Positions 19,341 through 29,716 are shown, counted from the stretch's first letter. The stretch is DNA of 64,000 nt from Desulfosporosinus sp. HMP52 (GCF_000765145.1 NZ_JMGA01000028.1:1-64000), one strand, 5' to 3'. Notes: generated by a model not told the origin, from the sequence alone. Translations and numbers: made by a program.

Positions 19341-20393
19341 TTAATTTCTAAACGGCAGCCTAACCACAAATGACGTCCCTTGATCTAATTCACTCTCAAC
19401 AATTACCTCTCCGGCATAGATATCCACTATTTTCTTAACAATAGCTAAGCCCAGGCCGCTTCCCTCTTTGGAATGTGACTTGTCCCCCTGAAAAAACTTT
19501 TCAAAGATCCGGTCTTGATCCCTCTTCCCAATCCCGATACCTTGATCCTTAATCTCAACTATCACATTGTCGGGTGTTTTTTTTGCTTGTATATAAATTG
19601 TTCCAGAATGCGCAGAAAATTTGATGGCATTCTCCAATAGATTTAACCAAATCTGTTGAATCAAAGCTTCGTCACCCGTGTAAGCTATTTGAGCGAGATC
19701 AATGTTAAGTTCTAGACTTTTCTGAGACCATTTTTCCTCTAGAAGAACTATCGTCTTTCGAATCTGCTCATCTAAGGAAAATGGTTTGGTATGCTCTGGA
19801 ATGAATTGATGGTCAAGTTTCGAAAGGCGCAGCATATTGGAACTCAAATGGCTTAATCTCTTTGCTTCTTCAATAATAATATTTGTGTAAGATCGAAAAT
19901 CCTCTTCCGACAAATCCTTATCCTGGAGCATTTCTGCGAAGCCTTGGATAGAGGCAATGGGTGTTTTCAATTCGTGAGAAACGCTGCTAATAAAATCTTT
20001 GCGGAGATATACCATATTACCGAGTTCCGCCGTCATCAAATTAAAATTTTGGGCCAGGACCCCTATTTCATCATTGCCCGGATAGTCCATCTTTACAGAA
20101 AAATCGCCCTTTGCAACCTCTTTGGCTGAATTACTAATTCGAATAATCGGCTCGGAAATTTTCCGCATCGCCAAGTACAATAGGGAACCTCCTAAGGCTA
20201 CACATAAGAGCAGTGTTACCAGCATAAAACTTCCAAAAACCGCATGGGCTTCTCGGATACTCAAGTCACCATGATAGAGCAAGAAGAAAAGAATCGTCAT
20301 CAAGGCAAAGGATAGGAAACAGGAAAAAACCAAGATTCCAATGGCTATTAACGTCCCTTTGGCGCGAATTGAATGTGTCAAATCTTTAATCAT
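19341..20393 (-). CDS. Sensor histidine kinase
   Basis: About 350 residues from the start at 20393, which overlaps the regulator gene by 8 bp; a longer frame to 20504 runs into that gene. There are two membrane segments (about 10-35 and 45-72), with almost no extracytoplasmic loop. HAMP (SNSAKEVAKGDFSVKM), HisKA with FISSVSHELKTPI and HATPase with NAIKFSA, DQGIGIG and GSGLGLAI follow. A short-loop kinase before an ABC exporter resembles intramembrane-sensing kinases that monitor the transporter itself, which is an inference. Confidence 0.93.
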   Translation of the reverse strand: MIKDLTHSIRAKGTLIAIGILVFSCFLSFALMTILFFLLYHGDLSIREAHAVFGSFMLVTLLLCVALGGSLLYLAMRKISEPIIRISNSAKEVAKGDFSVKMDYPGNDEIGVLAQNFNLMTAELGNMVYLRKDFISSVSHELKTPIASIQGFAEMLQDKDLSEEDFRSYTNIIIEEAKRLSHLSSNMLRLSKLDHQFIPEHTKPFSLDEQIRKTIVLLEEKWSQKSLELNIDLAQIAYTGDEALIQQIWLNLLENAIKFSAHSGTIYIQAKKTPDNVIVEIKDQGIGIGKRDQDRIFEKFFQGDKSHSKEGSGLGLAIVKKIVDIYAGEVIVESELDQGTSFVVRLPFRN

Positions 20394-21063
20394 AGTTCCT
20401 CTCCGCCTTATAACCCAGACCGCGAATCGTGATAATTTTAAACTCCGGCCTGTCATCAAACTTCTTGCGCAGTTTTTTGATGTGGCTGTCCACCGTTCGT
20501 TCATCGATATCTGTATCCAGCCCCCAGATTTCAGACATAAGCTGTTGCCTTGTAAAAATTTGCTTCGGATAGCTCAACAGTTTAAAGAGTAACAGAAACT
20601 CCTTTTTGGGTAATTCAATTTGAAGGTCTGGCCCAGTAATGCTCAAATTGTCATAATCCAGTAGGATTTCACCGATAACAATTTTATGTTCATTGGTAAT
20701 TTTAGCCCGTCTCAGCAGAGCTGCTACTCTTAAAATCAGCTCGTTCATATCAATTGGCTTAACCATATAATCGTCTGTACCCAACCTAAAGCCTTTTTCT
20801 TTGTCCTCATAATCCTCTCTAGCAGTCACAATTAAAATCGGCAGGGTGAATCTTGCATCTCTAAGGCTTTCAATGAGTTCAAAGCCATCCATATAGGGCA
20901 TCATGATGTCACAGATAATTAAATCCACATGTTCGTTTTCAAGAATTTGCAGAGCCTTTTCACCGTTTTCAGCTTGCAAAACTCGATAACCGGCTTGTTC
21001 CAGACGAGTTTTCATTAACATTAATAAGTTCTTATTATCCTCAACCACCAATATTTGAAACAT
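20386..21063 (-). CDS. OmpR-family response regulator
   Basis: About 225 residues. The receiver has VVEDNKN at the N-terminus, the phosphoacceptor in LIICDIMMPYMDG, IVTAREDYED and MVKPIDMNEL. The winged helix has LPKKEFLLLFKLLSYP and DSHIKKLRKKF. The start at 21063 has an AGAAGG site. It is the first gene of a minus-strand unit: regulator, kinase, secreted protein, ABC ATPase, permease. It probably controls the exporter genes. Confidence 0.94.
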   Translation of the reverse strand: MFQILVVEDNKNLLMLMKTRLEQAGYRVLQAENGEKALQILENEHVDLIICDIMMPYMDGFELIESLRDARFTLPILIVTAREDYEDKEKGFRLGTDDYMVKPIDMNELILRVAALLRRAKITNEHKIVIGEILLDYDNLSITGPDLQIELPKKEFLLLFKLLSYPKQIFTRQQLMSEIWGLDTDIDERTVDSHIKKLRKKFDDRPEFKIITIRGLGYKAERNYD

Positions 21064-21303
21064 GAAAAACCTTCTTTCCAAAGACTACTAAAAACAAAGG
21101 ATATACCCTTTGTTCCCGGTAACATTATTCATTTTAAAACCTTTTTCGAATATATCTTTTAAAGAGTATAACTATATATTGTGACTTAAATGTGCCCAAA
21201 GCATAGGAATATGTGGTTATAGGAGTAAAAATCGGTATTTCTTAATCCAAAAAATCAAAGATGTTTTACAATCGCCCGTTGCGAAATGTTATGCTCAATA
21301 AAA
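21064..21303. other. Upstream region of the second two-component/ABC unit
   Basis: AT-rich, no coding region seen. The promoter for the minus-strand regulator gene should lie here; I did not assign boxes. Confidence 0.35.
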
Positions 21304-21345
21304 ACAGGGTATTATTTCTTTAGATCATAAGAAATAATACCCTGT
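21304..21345 (-). terminator. Terminator after flgB
   Basis: The arms acagggtattatttctt (21304-21320) and aagaaataataccctgt (21329-21345) are perfect, with a T-tract following on the minus strand. It lies 60 bp after the flgB stop. Confidence 0.85.
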
Positions 21346-21407
21346 CTAATTTTTTTTAATAAGTCTTTCAAACCCTTGAGATAAGGCTTTCCTATAACAT
21401 TATTTCC

Positions 21408-21809
21408 CTAGCCAGTAATAAGCTTTTTTCTCCCGGAATATTTATCGGCTAAGATTTGCGCAAAAGCCTGGTAATCAAGGCCGTTTTTCGCTAATTCAGC
21501 CATTTCTTTATCAACATCTACGTTATTTCCGTCATTTCGAAGCGAAGTAGAATTATCAATCTCTACCCTGGCTTTAACAGCCTCGATGTTTGTAAAAGAG
21601 AGATCAATGTGTCGAGTGTCTGTTTTATGTAAAGATAGTCTATCTTTGTTCTGGACTTGGCGTAGAACATCTTCGAACTCGACATGTGATTTCTTAAATC
21701 CTGGAGTATCAATATTGGCCAAATTGTTAGCAATTACCTTTTGCCGTAGAGCTGAGGCCTCTAGTTTATTCTCCATCATAATCATAAGAGGAGTAACGAG
21801 AAGATTCAT
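21408..21809 (-). CDS. flgB: Flagellar basal-body rod protein FlgB
   Basis: The protein has 133 residues, normal for FlgB. It forms part of the proximal rod of the flagellum. The diagnostic N-terminal rod motif ALRQKVIANNLANIDTPGFK is intact, and the C-terminal helix MAELAKNGLDYQAFAQIL has the family pattern. The ribosome site is GGAAGGATGAG. The usual partners flgC and fliE are absent: a terminator follows and a P-type ATPase lies upstream. It is therefore a stand-alone flgB, perhaps a second copy of one in a main flagellar operon elsewhere. Confidence 0.93.
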   Translation of the reverse strand: MNLLVTPLMIMMENKLEASALRQKVIANNLANIDTPGFKKSHVEFEDVLRQVQNKDRLSLHKTDTRHIDLSFTNIEAVKARVEIDNSTSLRNDGNNVDVDKEMAELAKNGLDYQAFAQILADKYSGRKKLITG

Positions 21810-22143
21810 AATCTCATCCTTCCAATAAAGTCAGCTTCATGCACAAATAACATTATATTTTTTATTGTATTTTTATCCAGGATAGTGTTTGAAATATAGA
21901 GTGATTAGTATGATATAAAAAGAATAACATATTCCCTGTCCAGTTAGCAATATCAAAGGATCACTCCAAATTATTCCACTGCCAACTAGACACCTCTCAT
22001 CTTTCCCCTCTTACAACTCACGACAACAATTCCTTACCCTCCTTGTTGATCAAGCTTGGTTATGGATAATCCATCCATATTTTTTCATGAAGACTGGGGA
22101 ATTATTCTTCATTTTCACAGAGAGATTCTTCAGCTAAAGAAGA
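21810..22143. other. Gene-free stretch between the P-type ATPase and flgB
   Basis: Should contain the flgB promoter and the end of the ATPase transcript. No gene, RNA or clear hairpin terminator was found by eye. Confidence 0.35.
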
Positions 22144-24744
22144 TTATTTGACAAACAACAGTTTATAAATTTGAACCACTATCAAAGGAATCAGGGACAG
22201 GCCAAATACTGTTATAAACTGTGTATAATCTAACGATACAACTTCGAAAACTCTTTCGAGTGGTTTTAAGGTTACTACCAGTGTCATTAATGAAAACCCG
22301 ATAATCACTGACAGCCAAAGTATCTTGTTAGTGAAGATCCCTACGTGAAAAATTGACTCTTTGGATCTTGAGTTAAACCCATGTAATAACCTAGAAAAAC
22401 CAAGTGTTGCAAAAGCCATAGTAGTAGCCACCCCCGTATCTCCAGTGGTCAATCCTATATAAAAGGCTATTATTGTACTGATTGCAATTATTAAGCCTTC
22501 CGCTAAAACCTCTAACCCAAAGGACTTGTCTAAGATGGGAGCGTCTTTTCTTCTTGGTTTTTCCTTCATAACATTTTCATTGTGGGGTTCTAGCCCTATG
22601 GCAATGGCGGGAAGGCTATCCGTTACCAGGTTGATGAAGAGCAAATGCACCGGAGCAAAAGGAACAGGCAGTGCGACAACGGAAGCATATATTACGCTCA
22701 AAATTCCAGCAGTATTTCCTGACAACAGGAACTTTATTGAATTTTTGATATTAGCAAATATACTTCGTCCATTAGAAACCGCCTTTATAATTGTAGAAAA
22801 ATTATCATCTGCCAAAACCATAGATGCAGCATCCTTAGCAACCTCTGTTCCTGTAATCCCCATTGCTATACCGATATCCGCCTGTTTAAGAGCGGGAGCA
22901 TCATTGACCCCATCACCAGTCATCGCAACTATATTGCCTTTATCTTGCCAAGCCCTTACTATTCGAATTTTATGCTCAGGGGATACCCGAGCATAGACCG
23001 AAATCTGCTCCACTCTTTCTCTAAGGGTTTCATCACTTAGTTGATCGAGCTCATAGCCTTCCACAGCCTCTGCTTCAGTCTTTAAAATCCCAATTTGTTT
23101 TGCTATGGCAGAGGCGGTAATCTTATGATCACCAGTGATCATGACAGGTTTTATCCCAGCATTTTGGGCACTGGCAATCGCTGGTGCCGATTCCTCTCTT
23201 GGCGGATCCATCATGGAAATCAGCCCTATAAATATTAGCTCCTTCTCATCCTCTAATTCAATTTTTCCTGTGTCATTAATTTCTTTATAAGATAACGCTA
23301 ATACTCTTAACCCACTTTCAGAGAACTCTCTGTTTACTGTCTCAATCTTATTTCTTTCTTCCTCCGTTAGGGATTCTATTCCCCCATCCTTTTGTACGCT
23401 TACCACTCTGGAAAGCATAACATCTAAGGCTCCTTTAGTGAGCATCATAGTTTTACCATTCAACTTATTTACGGTACTCATTAGCTTTCGATCAGAATCA
23501 AACGGAATTTCCCCTAGTCTGGGATAATCCATCCTCATCTTTTCTTCATCTAAATCATATATCTCCCCCAAATTCACAAGCGCAATTTCTGTAGGATCAC
23601 CAATTTCTTTGTCCTTAACCGTTATCGCATCATTACATAACAGTGCTACCTGTACAAGCATTTTTTCCAGCCATTTATCATGATCCAGTTCATCGTGTTC
23701 TAAAACTTTCCCATCTACAAAAATCTTTTGTACTTTCATTTTGTTCTGGGTCAAGGTTCCGGTTTTATCGGAACAAATCACGGAGACACTGCCAAGACCC
23801 TCAACTGCAGGAAGCTTTCTAACAATAGCGTTTTCTTTAGCTAATTTCTGTGTGCCCATAGCTAGAACAATAGTTACAATGGAGCTTAAAGCCTCCGGTA
23901 TCGCTGCTACCGCTAAAGATACGGCGAACAAAAGTGATTCCATAAGCGCATGGCCTCTAGATAGGTTGACTGCAAAAATTAATGCCGATAAAGCAAGTAT
24001 TAGAACAGCAAGTTTTTTACCAAAATCATCGAGATTAACCTGCAAAGGAGTTTTCTTCTCTTGGGCATTTTTTAATAGATTGGCGATCTTTCCAATCTCA
24101 GTATGCATGCCAATACCAGTCGAAATCACTACAGCCCTGCCATAGGTTACAAAACTTCCGGAGAAAACCATATTCTTTCTATCGCCTATGGCGATATGTT
24201 CTCCCTCAATGACTTCAGAATTCTTTATAACACTCACAGATTCTCCTGTTAAGGAGCTCTCATCTGTCTGCAGACTATAGTTTTCGAGAATTCTTCCATC
24301 TGCACTTACAAAATCTCCAGCGTCTATGTACAAAATATCTCCCACGAGGATTTCTCTTGATGGGATTTCAATCTTCTGACCATTTCTTAACACCTTAGCA
24401 TTCGTGGAAGATAAGGACTTTAAGCTCTTGAGGGATTGTTCTGCTTTGAGATGTTGTACAGTCCCCAAAATTCCATTAATAATAACTACAACCAATATTA
24501 CTAATGTACTCTCCAGCTTACCTAACAAAGCGGAAATTGCTGCAGCGGCTAATAAAATCAGTACTAAGAAGTCTTTAAACTGCTCTAAGAATATCCGAAT
24601 CGGACCTTTCCGACCCTTTTCTTCTAATTCATTAAAGCCTTGTTCCTTTCTCCTGCTTACTACCTCTTCATCAGTTAACCCTCTTTCCGTAACTCCCAAA
24701 GCTTCCAACACTTTTGCTGCTGATAGTTTATAAAACTCTTGCAC
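22144..24744 (-). CDS. Calcium-type P2 P-type ATPase
   Basis: About 866 residues. This pump exports cations (probably Ca2+) using ATP through a phospho-aspartate. An N-terminal cation-ATPase domain (KVLEALGVTERGLTDEEV) is followed by an actuator with DESSLTGES and the phosphorylation site CSDKTGTLT. MTGDGVNDAPALKQADIGIAMG is the hinge, and there are about ten membrane segments with the helix 4 block IPEALSSIV. The GTG at 24744 follows a GAGAGGAG site; a longer frame begins at 24762. Specificity for calcium is inferred from overall similarity to bacterial SERCA/PMR1-like pumps. Confidence 0.92.
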   Translation of the reverse strand: MQEFYKLSAAKVLEALGVTERGLTDEEVVSRRKEQGFNELEEKGRKGPIRIFLEQFKDFLVLILLAAAAISALLGKLESTLVILVVVIINGILGTVQHLKAEQSLKSLKSLSSTNAKVLRNGQKIEIPSREILVGDILYIDAGDFVSADGRILENYSLQTDESSLTGESVSVIKNSEVIEGEHIAIGDRKNMVFSGSFVTYGRAVVISTGIGMHTEIGKIANLLKNAQEKKTPLQVNLDDFGKKLAVLILALSALIFAVNLSRGHALMESLLFAVSLAVAAIPEALSSIVTIVLAMGTQKLAKENAIVRKLPAVEGLGSVSVICSDKTGTLTQNKMKVQKIFVDGKVLEHDELDHDKWLEKMLVQVALLCNDAITVKDKEIGDPTEIALVNLGEIYDLDEEKMRMDYPRLGEIPFDSDRKLMSTVNKLNGKTMMLTKGALDVMLSRVVSVQKDGGIESLTEEERNKIETVNREFSESGLRVLALSYKEINDTGKIELEDEKELIFIGLISMMDPPREESAPAIASAQNAGIKPVMITGDHKITASAIAKQIGILKTEAEAVEGYELDQLSDETLRERVEQISVYARVSPEHKIRIVRAWQDKGNIVAMTGDGVNDAPALKQADIGIAMGITGTEVAKDAASMVLADDNFSTIIKAVSNGRSIFANIKNSIKFLLSGNTAGILSVIYASVVALPVPFAPVHLLFINLVTDSLPAIAIGLEPHNENVMKEKPRRKDAPILDKSFGLEVLAEGLIIAISTIIAFYIGLTTGDTGVATTMAFATLGFSRLLHGFNSRSKESIFHVGIFTNKILWLSVIIGFSLMTLVVTLKPLERVFEVVSLDYTQFITVFGLSLIPLIVVQIYKLLFVK

Positions 24745-24872
24745 CTTACCGACTCCTCTCACTTGCCTAACTCATATTTATTATTCCATGGAGAAATGAA
24801 AATATGATGAGCTTTGGAGCAGGTGTAGTAATATGTCTTCTAAGATGACCTTTACTAAACCCTGGGCATACT

Positions 24873-26168
24873 TCACTTAGATTCATGCCTAGACTGTAAA
24901 TCAAACTGTCTTTGGAATATTGCAGCAGACTCTCCTTCAAGCAGGTCATTGACATCCTTAATATCGAGGCGGTCAAGGAGTTCTTGAATATATGGATTGT
25001 TCAATGGGGTGCGGGCATCTGCTAACAGTCCATAGGTATTGACATGGAGAGTTCCTAATTCAGATTTAAGGAGGGCTTTTGGACCGCCGACACAGCCACC
25101 AACACAGCCCATTCCCTCATAGAAATTCGCCTTAATGTCTCCCTGATTAATGGAACGAAGGATCTCTTTACACTCCTGAATTCCCTCGGCTTGAACTGCC
25201 TTAATCTTGATAGGTTTGTCGGGTCTAAGCTGGTCAAGGGTATCTGAAATAGCTTTCGATACCCCTCCTGTACGGGCATAAATACGTCCGGCAGAGGAAG
25301 AATGTCCACTAGTGATATCCTCCATATCTTCTGGATTAACTCCCGTCGCTTCAAATATCTGCTTAACTTCCTCAAAGGTTAATACTGCATCAATGGCATC
25401 TTTGATATCTGCTTCTTTGGCCTCAGCTTTTTTTGCTATACAAGGACCTATAAAAACCACTTTTGCTTCGGGATGAAGTCGTTTAATTCCCCGTCCGCAA
25501 GCAACCATTGGAGAAACGGAAGGTTGGATATGGGGAATCAATTGATTATATACCCGTTTAACCATACCTACCCAGATGGGGCAACAACAACTGGTCAAGA
25601 CAAAATCCTCCTCAGAATTAACTGCTCGATCAAATTCAAGAGCTTCTTTCAAGCTTAGGATATCTGCAAAAAGCGCAACCTCTACCATACCGTAAAAACC
25701 CAGACGTTTGAAAGCAGCTCTGAGTTGACCCATTGTGACCCGATCTCCAAACTGCCCAATAATCGCAGGAGCCACAATTGCATAGACTGCAGCCTCTTTT
25801 TTCCTCAGAAGATCTATTAAAGGAATGAATTCCTTTTTATCAATTAAGTTATTGAGGGAACACGTATCGATGCAATGCCCGCAGTGAACACAGCTGCGAT
25901 CTTGGATCACGACTTTTCCTTCCATATCTCGGACTATGGCATTAAAGATACAGGACGTTTCACAGTTATGTTTTTCGCCTGTACATTCCCCTTTACAATC
26001 GTTAATCTGAAATACTACTTTGTCCTGCTCACCATTCCCCAAGGCATAATAGACATATTTTTTTGTAGCTTCATTTCCACTTGCTTCAATTTCTCGGATC
26101 TCTTGCTCTAGATTATCATTGTAGGAAGCTTTCACTAAGCGTTTAAATATTTCGTCGTAGGTAGTCAC
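24873..26168 (-). CDS. [FeFe]-hydrogenase-like iron-sulfur protein
   Basis: The protein has 431 residues. The N-terminal region has clustered cysteines (CKGECTGEKHNCETSC, then CVHCGHCIDTCS) for [4Fe-4S] clusters. The H-cluster domain follows with the three signature loops in altered form: TSCCCPIW (canonical TSCCPxW), GPCIAKKAEA (canonical MPCxxKKxE) and GMGCVGGCVGG (canonical MxCxxGC). All four cluster-binding cysteines seem present. It stands alone, with no NADH- or ferredoxin-linked subunits and no HydE/F/G maturases nearby. It may be a sensory or electron-bifurcating relative rather than a bulk hydrogenase. GTG start with GGAGGAA site. Confidence 0.88.
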   Translation of the reverse strand: MTTYDEIFKRLVKASYNDNLEQEIREIEASGNEATKKYVYYALGNGEQDKVVFQINDCKGECTGEKHNCETSCIFNAIVRDMEGKVVIQDRSCVHCGHCIDTCSLNNLIDKKEFIPLIDLLRKKEAAVYAIVAPAIIGQFGDRVTMGQLRAAFKRLGFYGMVEVALFADILSLKEALEFDRAVNSEEDFVLTSCCCPIWVGMVKRVYNQLIPHIQPSVSPMVACGRGIKRLHPEAKVVFIGPCIAKKAEAKEADIKDAIDAVLTFEEVKQIFEATGVNPEDMEDITSGHSSSAGRIYARTGGVSKAISDTLDQLRPDKPIKIKAVQAEGIQECKEILRSINQGDIKANFYEGMGCVGGCVGGPKALLKSELGTLHVNTYGLLADARTPLNNPYIQELLDRLDIKDVNDLLEGESAAIFQRQFDLQSRHESK

Positions 26169-26360
26169 TGTAATTCCTCCATGTCAAAAACGTTGTTTGC
26201 CAAAGGTGCTGGCAAACTTATTTATACTAGCGTACACACCTTCCGGATGTTTATACTAGCCGGAAACTTTCAGAATGACATAGGATAGGCCAATGATGTT
26301 CATTGAGATGAGCGAACTCCAGAATTCATCAACCCTCACAGAACTAACATCCATTATCTA

Positions 26361-26403
26361 AAGTTTAGGAGGGATGCCCATCTCGGGCAGTCCTCCTAAA
26401 CTT
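26361..26403 (-). terminator. Hairpin after the YafQ-like gene
   Basis: The arms aagtttaggagg (26361-26372) and cctcctaaactt (26392-26403), with an inner gccc/gggc pairing, lie directly after the toxin-like gene on the minus strand. The T-tract is weak. Confidence 0.65.
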
Positions 26404-26414
26404 TCGTATCTTAT

Positions 26415-26654
26415 TTAAAACAAATCGCTGTGAGTACCTGTTCTGGTAAGCGTCAAAACTAGAACATCGTTGTCAACCCTATAAACCAAAAGCCAGTCGG
26501 GAGTAATATAACATTCCCTATGCCCGGTCCAATCACCTAATAACATATGGTCATGATTTTTTTCCGGCAGGAGGATTCCGTCCGCTAATAGAGAAACAAC
26601 ATCCTGCAGTAATTGAAGATTATATCCTCGCCTAATAATTGCCTTTAATTCCAT
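26415..26654 (-). CDS. YafQ-like toxin, N-terminally shortened
   Basis: The protein has 79 residues of the RelE/ParE superfamily, YafQ branch, whose members cut mRNA at the ribosome. The matching core runs from AIIRRGYNLQLLQDVV through GHRECYITPDWLLVYRVD to LTRTGTHSDLF, which includes the catalytic-type histidines and the terminal His-x-x-x-Phe. About a dozen N-terminal residues usual in the family are missing; an in-frame TAA lies just upstream of the ATG. No RelB/DinJ-like antitoxin gene is visible. It is probably a decaying toxin or an orphan. Confidence 0.8.
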   Translation of the reverse strand: MELKAIIRRGYNLQLLQDVVSLLADGILLPEKNHDHMLLGDWTGHRECYITPDWLLVYRVDNDVLVLTLTRTGTHSDLF

Positions 26655-27067
26655 CCACGAATGATCCGGTTATAAAGGGCTGTAATTGTATACGGGTTTG
26701 TTCAACAAGCCAGAGCATGCCTCCTGCTTCGTACCTGAATGGGTACACCATTCTAGATTTGTACCATCTCTTTGCCATGTCCCCTGACATATATTTAATG
26801 ATCACAGCGAATTTCTTCAGCTAATTCCCTACTGCTTTGATACTATGACGGTACTACGTCTACTGTCATAGCCTCTCGCTATTTACCAAGTGCAAAGCCC
26901 ATAATCTCATGTCTTTTCGGTGAGATTATTCTTTGCACCTCCAAAATTAAAAAAGGGTATTGTCTTTTGAAATCACAAAAGACAATACCCTCACTATTTT
27001 TACCCCTAAACCCTCAAAGCTTTGGTATTAAGCTTTAAAGCTATCTCTATTCTGCTTTTCGTTTTAA
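26655..27067. other. Gene-free stretch containing the ppdK terminator
   Basis: Contains a hairpin near 26899-26933 (ataatctca against tgagattat) and the ppdK terminator at 26955-26990. No antitoxin gene for the YafQ-like toxin is visible upstream of it. Confidence 0.45.
26955..26990 (-). terminator. Terminator after ppdK
   Basis: The arms gggtattgtctttt (26955-26968) and aaaagacaataccc (26977-26990) are perfect. On the minus strand the stem is followed by TTTTTTAATTTT. Confidence 0.88.
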
Positions 27068-29716
27068 TTATTGAACCTTGTTCCTCACCGCCGCCTGGGC
27101 TGCTGCCAAGCGAGCAATCGGCACCCGGAAGGGTGAACAAGAGACATAATCCAGACCAACAATGTGGCAGAATTCAATGGAGTTTGGTTCTCCGCCATGC
27201 TCTCCGCAGATACCTAAGCCCAGACTAGGATTAGCACTGCGACCCAGATTTACTCCGATGCCGATGAGTTTGCCTACCCCGTCTCGATCGAGTACGACAA
27301 AGGGATCTGTTTTCATCACTTTCTTGTCCAGATAGACTGGTAAGAACTTTCCTTGTGCGTCATCCCGGGACAGGCCCATGGTCATCTGGGTGAGATCATT
27401 CGTTCCAAAGGAGAAGAAGTCCGCTACTTTTCCGATTTCATCAGCCAAGAGCGCCGCTCGGGGTACTTCAATCATAGTTCCAACATGATAGTTGATTTGG
27501 ACATTTTGTTCTTGCATAACTTCAGCTGCAGTGTCATCCACTAACTTCCGCATCATAATAAACTCTTCTTTTCCCATAACAAGGGGGATCATGACCTCAG
27601 GATGAATTTCATATCCTTCTTTGATCAGTCGGGCACTGGCTTGGAAAATCGCTCGGGCTTGCATAACCGTGATTTCCGGGAAGGAAACCCCTAGGCGACA
27701 ACCACGATGTCCAAGCATTGGATTTAATTCAGACAAAGCCCGAACATTACGCAGCAAGGACTCTTTTTCCTGTAGGGCACCCGATTCATCCTTGCTCATT
27801 CTCAGCTTAGTAATCTCGACGACTAACTCTTCCGAATGGGGCAGGAACTCGTGAAGGGGGGGATCAAGTAAACGAATAGTGACCGGGAATCCCTGCATAG
27901 CCTTTAGAATTCCGTAGAAATCCTCTTCCTGCATGGGCAAGAGCTTGGCCAGAGCCTCTTCCCGCTCTTCCAGGGATTGGGCCAAAATCATATCTTGCAC
28001 AATGGGAATCCGCTCAGGATCCATAAACATATGTTCTGTCCTAGTTAATCCAATTCCCACCGCTCCATAATCTCGAGCATTGGTGGCTTCCGTGGGACTA
28101 TCGGCATTGGCCATAACGCGCAGTCTGGAAATCTCATCAGCCCAGCCTAAGAATTCTTTAAATCCTTCACTCAACTCAGGATCAACCATGGATACTTCGC
28201 CTTTGATCACCCGTCCGGTAGCTCCATCGATAGACATAATAGTTCCTTGTGGGTACTCAACCCCATCAATAGCCACTACACCTTGAGTATAATCTATTTT
28301 CAAGGCATCACAGCCGCAAACAGCCGGTTTACCCATATGACGAGACACAACCGCAGCATGACTTGTCATACCTCCACGACTGGTCAGAATACCCTGGGCA
28401 GCTAAAATGCCGCGAATATCATCGGGAGTAGTTTCAGTCCGAACCAAGATTACCTTCTCGCCAAGATTCCCTAAGCGCTCTGCTTCCTCGGCACTCAAAA
28501 CGATTCTTCCTGAAGCAGCTCCGGGAGAAGCGGGAAGTCCTTTGGCTAGTACATGCAGCTTAACCCCGGTATCCATGCGACGATGCAATAAATGCTCCAA
28601 TTGATCGGGCTCAATTCTCATGACAGCTTCTTCTTTAGTGATTACACCTTCATGGAATAGTTCTACTGCCACACGAATAGCTGCTGACGCAGTTCGTTTA
28701 CCATTACGGGTTTGTAACATGTACAGTTTGCCCCGCTCGATTGTGAACTCAATATCCTGCATATCCCGATAGTGAGCTTCCAGCTTTTTCGAAAAGCTCA
28801 AGAACTGCTGATAGATCTCAGGATTTTCCTGAGCTAAAGTAGCAATGGGGTTTGGGGTTCGTATACCGGCTACCACGTCTTCCCCTTGGGCATTCATTAG
28901 ATATTCTCCATAGAGCGCACTCTCCCCCGTTGATGGGTTACGGGTAAAGGCCACTCCTGTTCCTGAATCTGAGCCCATGTTTCCAAAGACCATGGATTGA
29001 ACATTGACAGCCGTTCCAATCTCATGGGGGATATTATTAATTTTCCGATAGACATTGGCCCGATCATTATTCCACGAACGGAAAACCGCTAAAACAGCCT
29101 GTTGCAGCTGATTTCTTGGCTCCATAGGAAAGGGGCTGCCGGTTTTACGTTCAATCTTTTTCTTATATTCACTGACCATCCATTTGAGACTTTCCGTGGA
29201 CAGCTCAGAGTCATAGCGAACTCCTTGTTTCTCTTTAGCAGTCTCTAAGATCTGTTCAAAATTATAATGCTCTACTTCTAAAACAACGTCGCCAAACATT
29301 TGAATAAAGCGGCGATAACAATCCCAGGCGAAACGCTCATTTTGCGTGTTAGCGGCTAAAGCTTCCACTGTATCATCATTAAGTCCTAAATTAAGAACTG
29401 TATCCATCATCCCCGGCATCGAAAACTTTGCCCCAGACCTGACAGAAACCAGCAGAGGATTTTTCTTGTCTCCAAAAACTTTACCGGAAGCCGCTTCAAC
29501 TTCTGCTAAAGCCGGCCAAACTTGCTCCCAGATCCCCTCGGGAAACTTCTCACCGTTGCTGTAATACTCGTTGCAGGCCTCTGTTGTAATTGTAAATCCC
29601 GGAGGTACCGGCAAGCCAATTTGAGTCATCTCCGCTAAATTAGCTCCTTTTCCTCCCAACAAATCGCGCATGGAAGCTTTACCTTCTTGAAATAAATAAA
29701 CATACTTCTTATTCAT
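27068..29716 (-). CDS. ppdK: Pyruvate, phosphate dikinase
   Basis: Interconverts pyruvate + ATP + phosphate and phosphoenolpyruvate + AMP + pyrophosphate. The protein has 882 residues, a normal length. The N-terminal ATP-grasp region has [23 protein letters not shown]. The phosphohistidine domain has [21 protein letters not shown] with the catalytic histidine and its regulatory threonine neighbour. The C-terminal barrel has [17 protein letters not shown] and the active-site block [11 protein letters not shown]. It follows ppsR, overlapping it by 8 bp, and ccpN, so enzyme and regulators form one transcript. Confidence 0.97.
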   Translation of the reverse strand: MNKKYVYLFQEGKASMRDLLGGKGANLAEMTQIGLPVPPGFTITTEACNEYYSNGEKFPEGIWEQVWPALAEVEAASGKVFGDKKNPLLVSVRSGAKFSMPGMMDTVLNLGLNDDTVEALAANTQNERFAWDCYRRFIQMFGDVVLEVEHYNFEQILETAKEKQGVRYDSELSTESLKWMVSEYKKKIERKTGSPFPMEPRNQLQQAVLAVFRSWNNDRANVYRKINNIPHEIGTAVNVQSMVFGNMGSDSGTGVAFTRNPSTGESALYGEYLMNAQGEDVVAGIRTPNPIATLAQENPEIYQQFLSFSKKLEAHYRDMQDIEFTIERGKLYMLQTRNGKRTASAAIRVAVELFHEGVITKEEAVMRIEPDQLEHLLHRRMDTGVKLHVLAKGLPASPGAASGRIVLSAEEAERLGNLGEKVILVRTETTPDDIRGILAAQGILTSRGGMTSHAAVVSRHMGKPAVCGCDALKIDYTQGVVAIDGVEYPQGTIMSIDGATGRVIKGEVSMVDPELSEGFKEFLGWADEISRLRVMANADSPTEATNARDYGAVGIGLTRTEHMFMDPERIPIVQDMILAQSLEEREEALAKLLPMQEEDFYGILKAMQGFPVTIRLLDPPLHEFLPHSEELVVEITKLRMSKDESGALQEKESLLRNVRALSELNPMLGHRGCRLGVSFPEITVMQARAIFQASARLIKEGYEIHPEVMIPLVMGKEEFIMMRKLVDDTAAEVMQEQNVQINYHVGTMIEVPRAALLADEIGKVADFFSFGTNDLTQMTMGLSRDDAQGKFLPVYLDKKVMKTDPFVVLDRDGVGKLIGIGVNLGRSANPSLGLGICGEHGGEPNSIEFCHIVGLDYVSCSPFRVPIARLAAAQAAVRNKVQ

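Noticed and set aside
26639-26824. Possible antitoxin for the YafQ-like toxin
   Set aside because: It lies on the opposite strand, overlaps the toxin start and shows no RelB/DinJ features.
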